Shown: positions 1 to 9,116 of the stretch, one piece after another
Numbering within the stretch: the first letter of the stretch is position 1
How the letters are laid out: every line of letters starts with the position of its first letter
Origin: Gammaproteobacteria bacterium
GTDB lineage: Bacteria > Pseudomonadota > Gammaproteobacteria > Pseudomonadales > Azotimanducaceae
Length of the DNA: 55,257 nt
NCBI GenBank assembly: GCA_009842245.1
Contig: VYFT01000009.1
Location: 1 to 55,257, forward strand
Direction of reading: 5' to 3'
Notes under the pieces: model-generated
The model's input: the letters and a program-made list of their open reading frames with translations, nothing else
The model's database searches: none
Told to the model about the DNA's origin: nothing
Made by a program: the position numbers and the translations under genes

Positions 1-546
1 CCGAGCGGGGCAGGGAAAACAACGCTGCTGAATTTGATCGCTGGATTACTCCGCACAGATCAGGGAGAAATTGAGCTAAGCACAAAAGATTCGAACATGC
101 CAACTTCATTACACGAACTCAATGCCAACCAACTGCTCAGATTTCGAAGAGACCATATAGGTTTTGTGTACCAGTTTTTCAACCTCGTACCGACATTGAC
201 CGTCCAAGAAAATGTCTTATTACCGTTGGCGCTAACAAAACGAGAGCACTTGCGTGAACAAGCACTCGAGCGACTCCACAATCTTGGGTTAGGGTCTCAC
301 TTGAATGCGTTCCCGGAACAATTGTCAGGTGGCGAACAGCAACGCGCCGCGATCGCGAGAGCAGTCGCGCATGAACCCCAATTCCTGCTTGCGGATGAAC
401 CCACGGGAAACCTAGATGCAGAGAATTCTGCCGAGGTCGTCAAATTGCTATGGCATGAGCACGAACGACTCGGTACTAATCTCGTCGTGGCAACCCACAG
501 CGAGGACATATGTGCGCACGCTGATCAAGCGATTCAATTGGCTTGA
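1..546 (+). CDS. ABC transporter ATP-binding subunit, AttE/LolD/MacB-like (5' end outside window)
   Basis: ATPase that would drive the FtsX-type permease encoded next to it, at the inner face of the cytoplasmic membrane. The frame is open from base 1, which falls inside the Walker A motif (PSGAGKTT at visible residues 1-8), so only about 30-40 N-terminal residues are missing. Visible motifs in order: Q-loop in VYQFFNLVPTLTV near residue 58, signature LSGGEQQR near 108, Walker B LLADEPTGNLD near 130, and the H-loop histidine in ATHSED near 166. This set, with the phrase NLVPTLTVQENV, is typical of the LolD/MacB group of exporters. It ends in TTGA, where the last bases of its stop overlap a TTG start of the permease, implying translational coupling. 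With the permease and the AttH-like lipoprotein it matches the AttEFGH-type arrangement. Confidence 0.9.
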   Translation, partial: PSGAGKTTLLNLIAGLLRTDQGEIELSTKDSNMPTSLHELNANQLLRFRRDHIGFVYQFFNLVPTLTVQENVLLPLALTKREHLREQALERLHNLGLGSHLNAFPEQLSGGEQQRAAIARAVAHEPQFLLADEPTGNLDAENSAEVVKLLWHEHERLGTNLVVATHSEDICAHADQAIQLA

Positions 547-2855
547 GATATCTCTTAATTAGTCAGTGGCGCGATCTAATATCGAGACCGGTAGCGACGT
601 TCGCGCTACTTCTAAATCTGATACTGGCATTATTCGCGATCACAGTCGTACATGTGGCGAGCCATACTCTCGTTCACGAGATTGCACGAGTACATCCCTA
701 TTCTGCGTATCACTACGTCGTTCCATTTTCCGATAGTCGCGAAAGTTCATACTTTACACTTCGAGCAAGATGGCGAGCCGGAGAACTTCCAGAAATTACC
801 GGGATGGTACCAGCAATTGAGGGAAACCTTCTCGTAAACGGTCGTGCGATACCGTTAATAGGTATTGATCCGGTAAGCGATTTGCCCACCTCCGGCGAAG
901 GAGGCACTACTCGAGCAGAAGCAAAATTCTTGACCCAGGACACGGTTATCGTGTTTGGAGATGACTTAGCAACTACCGTATTTCCGACTCCCATCAAAGT
1001 ATTGGAGTACCGCTCTGGAGAACAGTCGTTCTTACTTGCGGATATCGCTACTGCTCAAAATCTTCTCCAGCGAACCGGTGAAATCGACGCAGCGTGGCTT
1101 CGGTACGACCAATCACCGGCATGGGACTGGCTGGAACATCTCTCACCTGGGATAACCACGGGTTTCGGTTTCAATCCACCGGACATCGTTGTGCCAAACC
1201 TAGGTATTCGAACGATGCAAAACTGGCAACCGACGTCAGCGTTTGCGGGATCAATCGCGTTTAATATGGGATTGTTGGGGATGTTGGCTGTATTAGTATC
1301 TGGTTTCATCGTCTATGAAACTACGATACGCAGTATCAGGCGTAGATCTCGCGAGTTTGATCGCCTGAAAACGATTGGAGTAAGCACAGTACAGATTCGA
1401 TTTAGCTTGACTGTTGAGACGATCGTACTAGTGTTCTTGGCAGTGATTGTCGCGGCGGTCTTTGCATATTTGTTTATTGAGCAGAACACTCTCTTTAGAA
1501 ATGCAAATAAGGCTACTATGCTTGTCGCTACGACCAAAGGTGCGCTACTAGGCCTGTCGACCGCGCTCGTTGGAGTGGCACTTGCTCTCGCGCGCGATGT
1601 CCGCAAACCTCATTGGGGCGTGCTCACATTCTTGCTGGTACTCGCCGCCGCGATGTTTTACTATGGTGTTTGGATGACGACCACACTCGTCGGCGCGTAC
1701 GTTGCCATATTCGCCCTCTGCGTCTTACACGTCCTTGTGTTGACTCCTACAGTCGTGCAATCCATCAATGCACTAGTATCTCGACTCTCGCCCGCGAGTT
1801 TGATTTCACGACTCAATCTACGCGATATGTGGCGATATTTACGACAAGCCAACATTGCCGTAATGGCGTTCTCTCTCGCAATCGCCGCTGCTATTGGTAT
1901 TTCCGTAATGATCTCAAGTCTTCGAACGGACTTTTTTCAAATGCTCGAGAATCGACTGCCGCCAGGCATTCAAATCCGAGATGCAGGCGACGTGGATCCT
2001 GCAGTAATAAAACTGTGGTCTGGGGTGGAGGATGTTCGAGAATATTACCGTGGAGAGGGAAATCTGTCGATCGGGAAGACGAATGTGGTGGCGACCAATC
2101 TTGATGAGTTTGAAGCACGTCGATACGGCCTCGCGTTCGACTCTAACATTGTCGGCATGTATGTGAACGAAAAGATTGCGAAATAGGCTAGAGTACAAAT
2201 CGGAGATTCGCTTAGTGTCACGCTGTCGGGTATTGACTCCATCAGTCTTCCAGTCGCGCACATTTTTAAGTCGTACGGAGACGCGTCGCGTAGAGTGCTA
2301 GTTCCACGAGACCAAATTCCTAACGGGTCGCTAGTACGCGATCGAATATTGCTCGTAGTGCGACCCGATTCTGTAGCATCCGTTGAACAACAACTTCAGG
2401 AGCTGTTCCCAACCGCTAGCGTTTTGAATCATCGCCTAATACGGGAACGCGCTGTAGCAATCTTCAACCGAACTTTTGCTCTCACGAACCTCATCGCACT
2501 GATCACAGTAGTTGTTGCTGTAATCGGTTTGTTCAATTCAGCCCTCGCTATGGAAAGTGCGAAAAGATCTGAGTATCGGTTATTGGATACGCTAGGATTT
2601 TCGCGTTTCATGTTGTTCAAAAATTCATTCACACAAGCTACACTGTTTGGATGTGTTTGTTGTGGACTCTCCATACCTCTAGGGATCGCTATCGCTTGGA
2701 TTTTGTGTGAACTCGTCAATCCTCGAGCGTTTCAATGGACGATAGATTTAGACCTTTCAGCGACAGCAATAGGAGTTCCGATCGTGCTCGGTCTGAGCGC
2801 GGCGGTTCTCGCATCGGTTCTGCCGAGGCTTCTCGTACGTCGTAGCTCACAATGA
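543..2855 (+). pseudogene. FtsX-like ABC permease interrupted by an in-frame TAG at 2184-2186
   Basis: Two open stretches in the same frame (543-2183 and 2187-2855) together make one two-unit FtsX/MacB-type permease of about 770 residues. The first has an N-terminal membrane segment, an extracytoplasmic domain (about residues 40-230) and a run of membrane helices, then starts a second periplasmic domain. The stop falls after MYVNEKIAK; the frame continues directly as ARVQIGDSLSVTLSG, the usual continuation of this domain, and ends with three more helices and a typical FtsX C-terminus. No bases appear lost or gained. TAG is a normal stop elsewhere here (dnaG, the thioredoxin-fold gene), so recoding is not expected. 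Explanations: nonsense mutation, sequencing error, readthrough, or two split subunits; the second half has only an internal GTG near 2295. Start is TTG overlapping the ATPase stop. Confidence 0.75.
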
Positions 2856-3946
2856 AAAACCAGTCTCAATTCTTGAAAATTCTTGTGACATTCCCACTAG
2901 TCTCTGTTTTGTTGTTGGGATGTGGTTCGCCTTCAGCGTCGAGAGACTTAAACACTTGGATCGGTGCTAACGACAACGCCGAGGGTTTTAAGCAGGTAGA
3001 TGGAACTCACAAATTGACCTTTCCCGTCGATCATGGACCACACGACGACTATCTGTTCGAGTGGTGGTATCTCACCGCGCTTTTAAACGACCAAAGTGGA
3101 CGCGAATTTGGGGTCCAATTTACAGTTTTTCGTCGTGCCCTAACGACCGACAGCGATGTATCAAACCCATGGCGCTCAGGTCAAGTATATTTAGGACATC
3201 TTGCGATGTCCGATATTCAAGAAAAGACTCATCAGGTCGAGGAACGTTTTAGTCGTGGACACCCAGAGTTAGCTGGTGCCCTAGCTGAACCGTTTCGAGT
3301 GTATGTTGAAGATTGGTCGTTAGCGTCAACGACAGTATCTTATTTTCCGTTAAAGTTAGTCGCAGGTACTCGGGATTACAGAGTCTCACTCGTAGTGAAT
3401 CGCGGTAAACCTATGATCCTACACGGTATCGACGGATATTCGCAGAAGAGCTCCGACCATGCGTCCTACTACTACACCCATTCACGTTTACCCACAAGAG
3501 GAACGCTGGAAATTGATGGGCAAGAACACACAGTCTCTGGTACGGCGTGGCTGGATCGAGAATGGAGCAGTCAGATTCTAGATGATCCCTACCGAGGATG
3601 GTATTGGTTTTCTCTTAACTTTGACGACGGTCGCGAACTCGTGCTCTTTGAACTACATAGCGATGATAGTAGTGTTAAGACTATTCCAACAGCAACTTGG
3701 ATTGAATTGGACGGGTCTTCGAGTTCGGTTGTCGCGGATACTTGGTCGATCAAGCCGAGACGATATTGGAAGTCATACCCGGTGGAATGGGTGCTAGAAA
3801 TTGACGGCACTCACTACGTGATTGAAGCGGAGTTCGATGATCAATTCATGAGCACTAGCATCAGTTATTGGGAAGGTGTCGTTGAGGTAACAGAATCCGA
3901 TAAAGTGGTCGGGCATGGATACATGGAACTCACCGGCTATGAGTGA
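2852..3946 (+). CDS. AttH / CrtC-like (lipocalin-type) lipoprotein
   Basis: Predicted lipoprotein of 364 residues. A type II signal peptide ends with the lipobox LLLGC near residue 24, so it should be lipid-anchored in the envelope. The mature part begins with the hallmark of the AttH/carotenoid 1,2-hydratase family: a DHGPH motif followed by FEWWYLTALL and a following GVQFTVFRR stretch (about residues 55-90). Later conserved-looking parts include GTAWLDREWSSQ and GWYWFSLNFDDGREL in the C-terminal half. Family members fold as two lipocalin-like barrels; some hydrate carotenoids, but those sitting with an ABC ATPase and FtsX permease (AttEFGH type) have no proven substrate. ATG overlaps the permease stop (ATGA), so all three genes form one coupled operon. 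A hydratase role is not claimed. Confidence 0.85.
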   Translation: MKNQSQFLKILVTFPLVSVLLLGCGSPSASRDLNTWIGANDNAEGFKQVDGTHKLTFPVDHGPHDDYLFEWWYLTALLNDQSGREFGVQFTVFRRALTTDSDVSNPWRSGQVYLGHLAMSDIQEKTHQVEERFSRGHPELAGALAEPFRVYVEDWSLASTTVSYFPLKLVAGTRDYRVSLVVNRGKPMILHGIDGYSQKSSDHASYYYTHSRLPTRGTLEIDGQEHTVSGTAWLDREWSSQILDDPYRGWYWFSLNFDDGRELVLFELHSDDSSVKTIPTATWIELDGSSSSVVADTWSIKPRRYWKSYPVEWVLEIDGTHYVIEAEFDDQFMSTSISYWEGVVEVTESDKVVGHGYMELTGYE

Positions 3947-4069
3947 TCGAGCACGCTGCTCAAGTATGCTATGCAAACTGCAACATTGTCGGTGAGCGGT
4001 TGTACGTACTATATTCCTTCACATTTAGAATTCTCAATAACACCAACACGCGCTCGAACTAACCCACTG

Positions 4070-4999
4070 ATGGTAGAAACTGTTCTCAATACTGACCTAA
4101 ACTTGCCGAACCGACGTCAAGGAAAAGTTCGCGATCTCTACGACGTTACTCTCTCGAACGACGAACAAGCGTTACTGATTGTTGCCACAGACCGGATCAG
4201 TGCGTTCGATGTTGTATTAGCTACGGGATTACCGGGAAAAGGCCGAGTTCTTACTCAAATTTCTAAATTTTGGTTCGAATTTGTCGCAGACATCGTCGAC
4301 CACCACCTAATCAGTACAGATCCCGCAGATGTACCGGGTTTGTCTGCATTGGAACAGGAGATGTTAAAAGATCGTATGATGCTCTGTCGTCGCACAAGTG
4401 TACTCCCAGTCGAGTGCATTGCTCGTGGCTATCTCACTGGGAGTGGTTTCAAAGAATATCGACGAACAGGAGCTGTGTGTGGGATCAATCTTCCTCCAAA
4501 TATCGAGAACAGCGATCGTCTGGCCAAACCTCTGTTTACACCGTCAACGAAAGCCGATCTAGGTGACCATGATGAGAATATCAGTTTTGATGAAGGCGTC
4601 CGTATTGTGGGAAAAGAAACCATGGAATGGCTGAAATCCAAAACTCTGGAGCTCTACACGAGAGCCAGTGACTATGCGAGAGGAAAGGGAATCATCCTAG
4701 CGGATACAAAGTTCGAGTTTGGAATTATCGAAGACCGTACGGAACCGATGTTGATCGATGAAATCTTCACGCCGGACAGTTCAAGGTTTTGGCCGGTCGA
4801 TGATTGGGAACCTGGTCGTGAACAGAGTAGTTTCGATAAGCAAATCGTGCGGAATTACTTGGAAACTGTGGTAAACGAAGGAACTTGGAACAAGAGACCA
4901 CCTGGTCCTGAGCTGCCCGAGCCCGTTGTTCAGGGTACGATGCAGCGATACTTAGAAGCTTACGAATTACTAACAGGAGCGTCGTTAGATTTAAGTTAA
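4070..4999 (+). CDS. purC: Phosphoribosylaminoimidazole-succinocarboxamide synthase (SAICAR synthetase)
   Basis: Catalyses ATP-dependent joining of aspartate to CAIR in de novo purine synthesis, in the cytoplasm. Visible motifs: GKVRDLYD near residue 20 (nucleotide site), TDRISAFDVV near 45, PVECIARGYLTGSG near 110 and LIDEIFTPDSSRFWP near 230. I chose the ATG at 4070 (MVETVLNTDLNLPNRRQGK) because the 33 codons upstream do not resemble the family; the product is then 310 residues. That is the long type known from yeast Ade1 and some bacteria, rather than the roughly 237-residue E. coli form. It stands alone, with no other pur gene beside it; purE is 50 kb away at the other end of the window. 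Confidence 0.93.
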   Translation: MVETVLNTDLNLPNRRQGKVRDLYDVTLSNDEQALLIVATDRISAFDVVLATGLPGKGRVLTQISKFWFEFVADIVDHHLISTDPADVPGLSALEQEMLKDRMMLCRRTSVLPVECIARGYLTGSGFKEYRRTGAVCGINLPPNIENSDRLAKPLFTPSTKADLGDHDENISFDEGVRIVGKETMEWLKSKTLELYTRASDYARGKGIILADTKFEFGIIEDRTEPMLIDEIFTPDSSRFWPVDDWEPGREQSSFDKQIVRNYLETVVNEGTWNKRPPGPELPEPVVQGTMQRYLEAYELLTGASLDLS

Positions 5000-5023
5000 A
5001 AACTGACAGTCGACGAATCGAAT

Positions 5024-5401
5024 ATGGAATGGGACGAGTATAAAGAAATTTGTGATCATCCCTCGGTGCTTACCCGTTGGCTGTTGGAGCAGACTCTCCG
5101 AGTATGCGATTCCGAGTGTGCGTCGTTAATCTCAAAGACGCTTGAGACCGCACCGATTACAAAACCTGAGGGACACAAAGGCGGTTCCGCGACCGACATG
5201 TTCAAGGCATCGTTTGCGCGAGAGAATATAGTTCAAATTTCTCAACAAGTTCAACAAGCCGTACAAACAGACCAGAAGACGAGTGGATCAGTAGAAAGAG
5301 ACTACTCCCACATAGAAAAGACTTGGTTGGAATATCTGAATTGGTACGATGCAAGCGCGCATTCTGAGTCCGATTCCAGCGGTAGGGACTCCGCAGAATG
5401 A
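5024..5401 (+). CDS. Hypothetical protein, 125 aa, soluble
   Basis: Not recognised. A small, acidic, probably cytoplasmic protein without signal peptide or membrane segment. The N-terminal half is helical in appearance (ITRWLLEQTLRVCDSE-like pattern, two cysteines near residues 28 and 33); the C-terminal third is polar and ends in a serine/aspartate-rich tail. It starts 24 bases after the purC stop and its TGA overlaps the ATG of the next small membrane protein by four bases, so the two are probably made together. Gene reality rests on that coupling, the same strand as purC and the lack of a competing frame. Function unknown. Confidence 0.6.
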   Translation: MEWDEYKEICDHPSVLTRWLLEQTLRVCDSECASLISKTLETAPITKPEGHKGGSATDMFKASFARENIVQISQQVQQAVQTDQKTSGSVERDYSHIEKTWLEYLNWYDASAHSESDSSGRDSAE

Positions 5402-5583
5402 TTCCTGCATTGGTGTTTTCCTTAGTGGGTGCGGTAATCCTAGGGGGATTAGTTTGGGTTGTCTTTGGTTCTAGGCTGAAACTAGCAAAAGAACCCGTTC
5501 AAAATGACATCTTTAATGTAGCGCTGTACTTAGTTTGCGCGTTTGTGCTGATGTTTCCATTTGTACTCTTTGTAGTAGCTTGA
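5398..5583 (+). CDS. Small two-helix membrane protein, 61 aa
   Basis: Two predicted membrane helices (about residues 3-23 and 39-60) joined by a short basic-to-polar loop (GSRLKLAKEPVQND). Nothing else is recognisable. The ATG lies inside the stop region of the upstream 125-residue gene (ATGA overlap), which is the best evidence that it is translated. The pair could form a small membrane-associated complex, but this is inference only. It ends 42 bases before the end of a convergent minus-strand small gene. Confidence 0.55.
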   Translation: MIPALVFSLVGAVILGGLVWVVFGSRLKLAKEPVQNDIFNVALYLVCAFVLMFPFVLFVVA

Positions 5584-5624
5584 GCTTGGAATAACACTTG
5601 AGTGCAAACCGAATGTAGTCGGAT

Positions 5625-5783
5625 TTACGAGTTCGAATCTGACGCGTTTTCAAGAATTTCTCGAATCTTGGTAAGCTCCCTATTCTGTTCCTTCATCGTC
5701 ATGATCAAATCGGGGATTTCATCCCAAATGCGGTAGATGAAAAATGCGATCAAACATACGACAACAAAAATTAAAAATGACAT
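5625..5783 (-). CDS. Small single-pass membrane peptide, 52 aa, with C-terminal helix
   Basis: Minus-strand frame starting at ATG 5781-5783 and ending with TAA at 5625-5627. The peptide has one strong N-terminal membrane helix (MSFLIFVVVCLIAFFIY), then a charged heptad-like stretch (residues 21-46, with KEQNRELTKIREIL) that could form a coiled coil. An AGGA sequence lies about eight bases upstream of the ATG. The layout resembles small membrane-anchored scaffolds, but I do not recognise a family. The gene lies between the convergent 61-residue membrane protein and the phosphatase gene on the same strand. Confidence is moderate because it is short; the clear membrane plus amphipathic pattern argues against chance. 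Confidence 0.45.
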   Translation of the reverse strand: MSFLIFVVVCLIAFFIYRIWDEIPDLIMTMKEQNRELTKIREILENASDSNS

Positions 5784-5841
5784 GTAACAAGTCCTGTATA
5801 TCAGTTAAGTGAAAATGATAGTTCTCGTGACTGATTCACAT

Positions 5842-6348
5842 TCACTTCGAATCGCCACGAAACATTCGTGGCATAAAGAATTCCTTAAATCTCGATTCAG
5901 CGAATTCGATCTGTTTCCACTTACCGCTCAATTCATAGCACACTGCTGCTAGTGTCGGAAACCCACTTTCTTCCGGCCACTCGTTAGTCGCTCTGATGCA
6001 GGATTCGATTGTCGGTAAGTGAGATACGACGGCAACGCAAGATAACCACTCACCAGTCTGTCGTAGTAGCGTTTCTACTGTATGGTGTGCTCCAGTGTAA
6101 AGGTCATGCGTTATCGTCACGGGTATCTTTAAAACTTCATTTAGCAGTTCAGTCGTTTGTCGAGTGCGTTCCGAGTCGCTGGAGTAGAACAGTTGTGGAA
6201 CATGTTCCGTGGTGGCAAGAACTTGCGCCATTGTCGCACCGTCACGCCTACCGCGCTCATTGAGTGGGCGTTCCAAATCAGGTACGCCTGAAGGCCAAGC
6301 AGACTTGCCGTGCCGTATCAGCCAAACATACTTTTCCTCATTCTTCAT
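5842..6348 (-). CDS. SixA-like histidine phosphatase (RHG family)
   Basis: Member of the histidine phosphatase (phosphoglycerate mutase-like) superfamily, closest by eye to SixA, which removes phosphate from histidine in phosphorelay domains. The catalytic LIRHGKS motif is at residues 10-16; SDSERTRQTTELL follows near 60 and the second catalytic histidine is in VVSHLPTIE near 110. About 168 residues, matching SixA size. I chose ATG 6348; a GTG 21 bases upstream is an alternative. The real substrate cannot be read from sequence: SixA-type enzymes are easily confused with other small members. No histidine kinase lies nearby. Confidence 0.8.
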   Translation of the reverse strand: MKNEEKYVWLIRHGKSAWPSGVPDLERPLNERGRRDGATMAQVLATTEHVPQLFYSSDSERTRQTTELLNEVLKIPVTITHDLYTGAHHTVETLLRQTGEWLSCVAVVSHLPTIESCIRATNEWPEESGFPTLAAVCYELSGKWKQIEFAESRFKEFFMPRMFRGDSK

Positions 6349-6450
6349 TGGGTGAGAGACCTGATTCACAAACTATGCCACAATATTGGGTTGTACGCGT
6401 CTAGGAAGAGAGTCTGCGAAAATTCTGATCAGTGCGGACGTATCCTTGCG

Positions 6451-7164
6451 CTAGCGATTCAATGTAAATTTTTGTTCTCTTTTCTTCATGAAGTTAACCA
6501 ACGCGAGACCCGCTAAGAAACCACCAATATGAGCCCAATAAGCGATGTTGTCCGCCCCGCCAAATAAACCGTACATGAGCTGAATCAGAAAGTAAGATCC
6601 TAGGATGAATACGGCCGGAGTTTCGATCGGTATAAAGAAGAATAGTAGGACCCTTATCCGCGCACGCGGATGAAGCAGGATATACGCGCCCAGGACTCCG
6701 CTTATAGCCCCCGAAGCACCAACCATTGGCACGGTTGACCCGAGATTCGTCAACATCTCAGCTCCTGCAGCGACTAAACCACAAAGCAGGTAGAAGATCA
6801 CGAATCGAACTCGACCAAGTGCGTTTTCGATGTTGTCGCCAAAAATCCACAGAAACAACATGTTGAAGAAAATGTGACCCCAACCACCGTGCAAAAACAT
6901 GTGCGTAATCAAGGTGTAATAGGCCGGTTGCCCGTCAAACACGCAGGCTATTCCACGTCCCACACCTTGCAACTGTCCATACGAAACCAGTCCTAATAAA
7001 TCACCGCTGACAAGACCGAACTGACATATGGATCGGGCGTAAAGAGACGAAACCATACCCGCTCCTTGACCAAAAATCCAAATCGCGATGTTTAAACCGA
7101 TGATGGTGTATGTGACGATCGGTTTTCGATCTACCGGATTGTGATCGTAGATTGGAATGAGCAT
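6451..7164 (-). CDS. Rhomboid family intramembrane serine protease
   Basis: Polytopic membrane protease that cuts substrates within or next to the lipid bilayer. The catalytic serine is in GASGAISGVLGAY (about residue 145) and the histidine in YWAHIGGFLAGL (about residue 215). The conserved HGGWGHIFFNMLFLWIFG segment lies near residues 95-115. At least six membrane helices are visible, starting just after the N-terminal PIYDHNPVDRKP, which is typical of bacterial rhomboids lacking an extra domain. The 237-residue length suits the family. It is transcribed in the same direction as the AI-2E transporter upstream of it, 47 bases away; substrates are unknown. Confidence 0.93.
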   Translation of the reverse strand: MLIPIYDHNPVDRKPIVTYTIIGLNIAIWIFGQGAGMVSSLYARSICQFGLVSGDLLGLVSYGQLQGVGRGIACVFDGQPAYYTLITHMFLHGGWGHIFFNMLFLWIFGDNIENALGRVRFVIFYLLCGLVAAGAEMLTNLGSTVPMVGASGAISGVLGAYILLHPRARIRVLLFFFIPIETPAVFILGSYFLIQLMYGLFGGADNIAYWAHIGGFLAGLALVNFMKKREQKFTLNR

Positions 7165-7211
7165 GTTAGGTGTTTGATGCTACCGGATATCAGCCTTGTA
7201 AACCGAGTCTC

Positions 7212-8258
7212 TCACGTTGGTGGTTCTGGCTTTGGAACTGATCGGTTAGGTTCAAGCAAATGGGCGATCCAACTCGTAGACTTATGCGATTCGAACGCAA
7301 TTTTTGCCGTCATAGTCAATGGAACCGATAAAAGCATACCCACAGGGCCGAACATCCATCCCCAAAAAATTAGAGAAAGGAAAACTACTAGCGTTGACAG
7401 ACCTAGGGTTCGCCCGAGAAACCTTGGTTCGATTCCTGCTCCTATACCCACATTGATCCCGATGTAGCCGAATAATACGATAGCAGCTGGCCAAAATCCT
7501 AGTTGCACGAGAGTAATCAATATCGCTGGAACTGCGGCGATCGCACTACCGATATTCGGTATGTAGTTCAACATGAACGCCAATAAGCCCCACAGAATCG
7601 CAAAATCGACGCCCATAATGAGTAGAAATATGGTGACACTAGCTCCTGTTAACAGACTCGTGCAAGTCTTGACCGCGATATAACGGATGAGATTCTCTCC
7701 GAACTGGTCGAGCCATTGAACATCCAATTTGCGTTCCAACAACACGTTACGCAGTTTTCGTGGTAATTGTTTTCCCTCCGCAAGAATAAACAACACCGTC
7801 AAGAAAATGAGAAACGCATTGGATAAGAGCTGACCTACACTCTGCAACGCTTGGCTTGCAATCGGGATGACACGACTAGGATCAAGGATATTGGAGAAGT
7901 CTGACTGTGCACCCGGGAAAAGTCTATCAATGATCGGGTCAATCGTGTTTTCAGTTAGTTCCTGAATTCCTGCTTGATATTCCAATTGCTCGTTTTGAAA
8001 CTCCTTGACTACTTGAAGAAACACCAAACTTAAACCGAATAGGGCAACTACCAAGACAACAAGCACGGCGGACACAGCTATCCAATGCGGACACTTGTGC
8101 CGTGTGAGCCATTGAATCGGCGTACTTGCTATCGTCGCTATAAACACGGCTAGCATGAAGGGCACGACGACTTGATGCGCGAGTTTGAGACCCGCTAGAA
8201 CTACGACGCACGCGATCAGTAGTAGCGCCGTATTTCGAACCGATACGCCTTCTGTCAT
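7212..8258 (-). CDS. AI-2E family transporter (PerM/YdiK/TqsA type)
   Basis: Inner-membrane protein of the AI-2E transporter family, whose members export autoinducer-2 or act as sodium/proton antiporters; the cargo here is not predictable. Length 348 residues. Two N-terminal helices (about residues 7-45), a third near 60-85, a soluble stretch containing QLEYQAGIQELTE (95-145), then a cluster of helices including the family-typical LLAFMLNYIPNIGSAIAAVP (near 225-245) and the GWMFGPVGMLLSVPLT motif (near 305). The ATG overlaps the stop of the upstream nitrilase-like gene (ATGA), so the two are co-translated. Confidence 0.9.
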   Translation of the reverse strand: MTEGVSVRNTALLLIACVVVLAGLKLAHQVVVPFMLAVFIATIASTPIQWLTRHKCPHWIAVSAVLVVLVVALFGLSLVFLQVVKEFQNEQLEYQAGIQELTENTIDPIIDRLFPGAQSDFSNILDPSRVIPIASQALQSVGQLLSNAFLIFLTVLFILAEGKQLPRKLRNVLLERKLDVQWLDQFGENLIRYIAVKTCTSLLTGASVTIFLLIMGVDFAILWGLLAFMLNYIPNIGSAIAAVPAILITLVQLGFWPAAIVLFGYIGINVGIGAGIEPRFLGRTLGLSTLVVFLSLIFWGWMFGPVGMLLSVPLTMTAKIAFESHKSTSWIAHLLEPNRSVPKPEPPT

Positions 8259-9076
8259 TGAAATTCCCTTTGGTTCGTGAGACTAGGGAGCTGATGTCGA
8301 ATTCGTTCAACCTCCATCGGGTCAATATCAGCGATGGCAACATCAGGTTCAGATTTCGAACACTCAGCGACAACTGTTCCCCAAGGGTCTACAACTAAAG
8401 CATGTCCAAATGAATGCCGGCCTGGATACTCATGATCACCTACCTGCGCCGGAGCAATGATATACGCTTGGCATTCGATCGCCCGCGCACGCAACAATAC
8501 ATGCCAGTGCGCTTGACCGGTGTACGCAGTGAAGGCAGAAGGGACTGCCAGAGCTATGGCACCAGCATCAACCAGAGATTGATACAGACGTGGAAATCGT
8601 AAATCGTAGCACACGCTCAAGCCCAGACGTCCGAAAGGCAACTCTGTGGTAACAATCTCATCGCCTGGAGCAGTGGTCCTAGACTCTTGAAGTTTTGTAC
8701 CGTTCGCGAGATCAACATCAAATAGGTGAATTTTTCGATACGAAGCATGTATGTCACCGTTTGGCGCGATGTGGAAGCACGTGTTATAAATCTTGTCAAC
8801 AGACGCTCTCTCGGGGAATCCTCCTGCTATTAAATGTACTTCGTGCGAGCGTGCTAGATCGACACAGGTTAAAAAAATAGGTCCTGGGTTTGCGAAGGTC
8901 TCTGCTATTGGAATCTGTCCTTCGTCAGACCCGATGTAAGCAAACGCCTCTGGTAAAAAAACGACCTCCGCGCCTTGAGCGCTGGCTTTCGCCACTAAGG
9001 AGGCCACTGTTTTCAGATTTCGCGCAACGTCACGGCGTGAACACATCTGCACGATCCCTATACGAGTGCTAGTCAC
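8255..9076 (-). CDS. Carbon-nitrogen hydrolase, Nit1/Nit2-type amidase
   Basis: Nitrilase superfamily enzyme of 273 residues. The catalytic triad is visible: Glu in VFLPEAFAYIG (about residue 44), Lys in SYRKIHLFDVDL (about residue 117) and Cys in GLSVCYDLRFPRLYQ (about residue 160). The YRKIHLFD and CYDLRFP wording places it in the Nit group, which includes omega-amidase and deaminated-glutathione amidase; members repair side products of transamination. A PLP aminotransferase lies 40 bases upstream on the same strand, which fits that idea but does not prove it. The start is GTG at 9074-9076. Confidence 0.88.
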   Translation of the reverse strand: MTSTRIGIVQMCSRRDVARNLKTVASLVAKASAQGAEVVFLPEAFAYIGSDEGQIPIAETFANPGPIFLTCVDLARSHEVHLIAGGFPERASVDKIYNTCFHIAPNGDIHASYRKIHLFDVDLANGTKLQESRTTAPGDEIVTTELPFGRLGLSVCYDLRFPRLYQSLVDAGAIALAVPSAFTAYTGQAHWHVLLRARAIECQAYIIAPAQVGDHEYPGRHSFGHALVVDPWGTVVAECSKSEPDVAIADIDPMEVERIRHQLPSLTNQREFQ

Positions 9077-9116
9077 CGGTTACATACTCTCTCAACTGCA
9101 TTCTAGCCTATCTTGA

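Noticed and set aside
2184-2186. TAG recoded as an amino acid across the genome
   Set aside because: dnaG and the thioredoxin-fold gene end in TAG at their natural family lengths, so TAG acts as a stop here.
3971-4069. 33-codon extension at the purC start
   Set aside because: Cysteine/threonine-rich and unlike the family; the ATG at 4070 gives the expected N-terminus.
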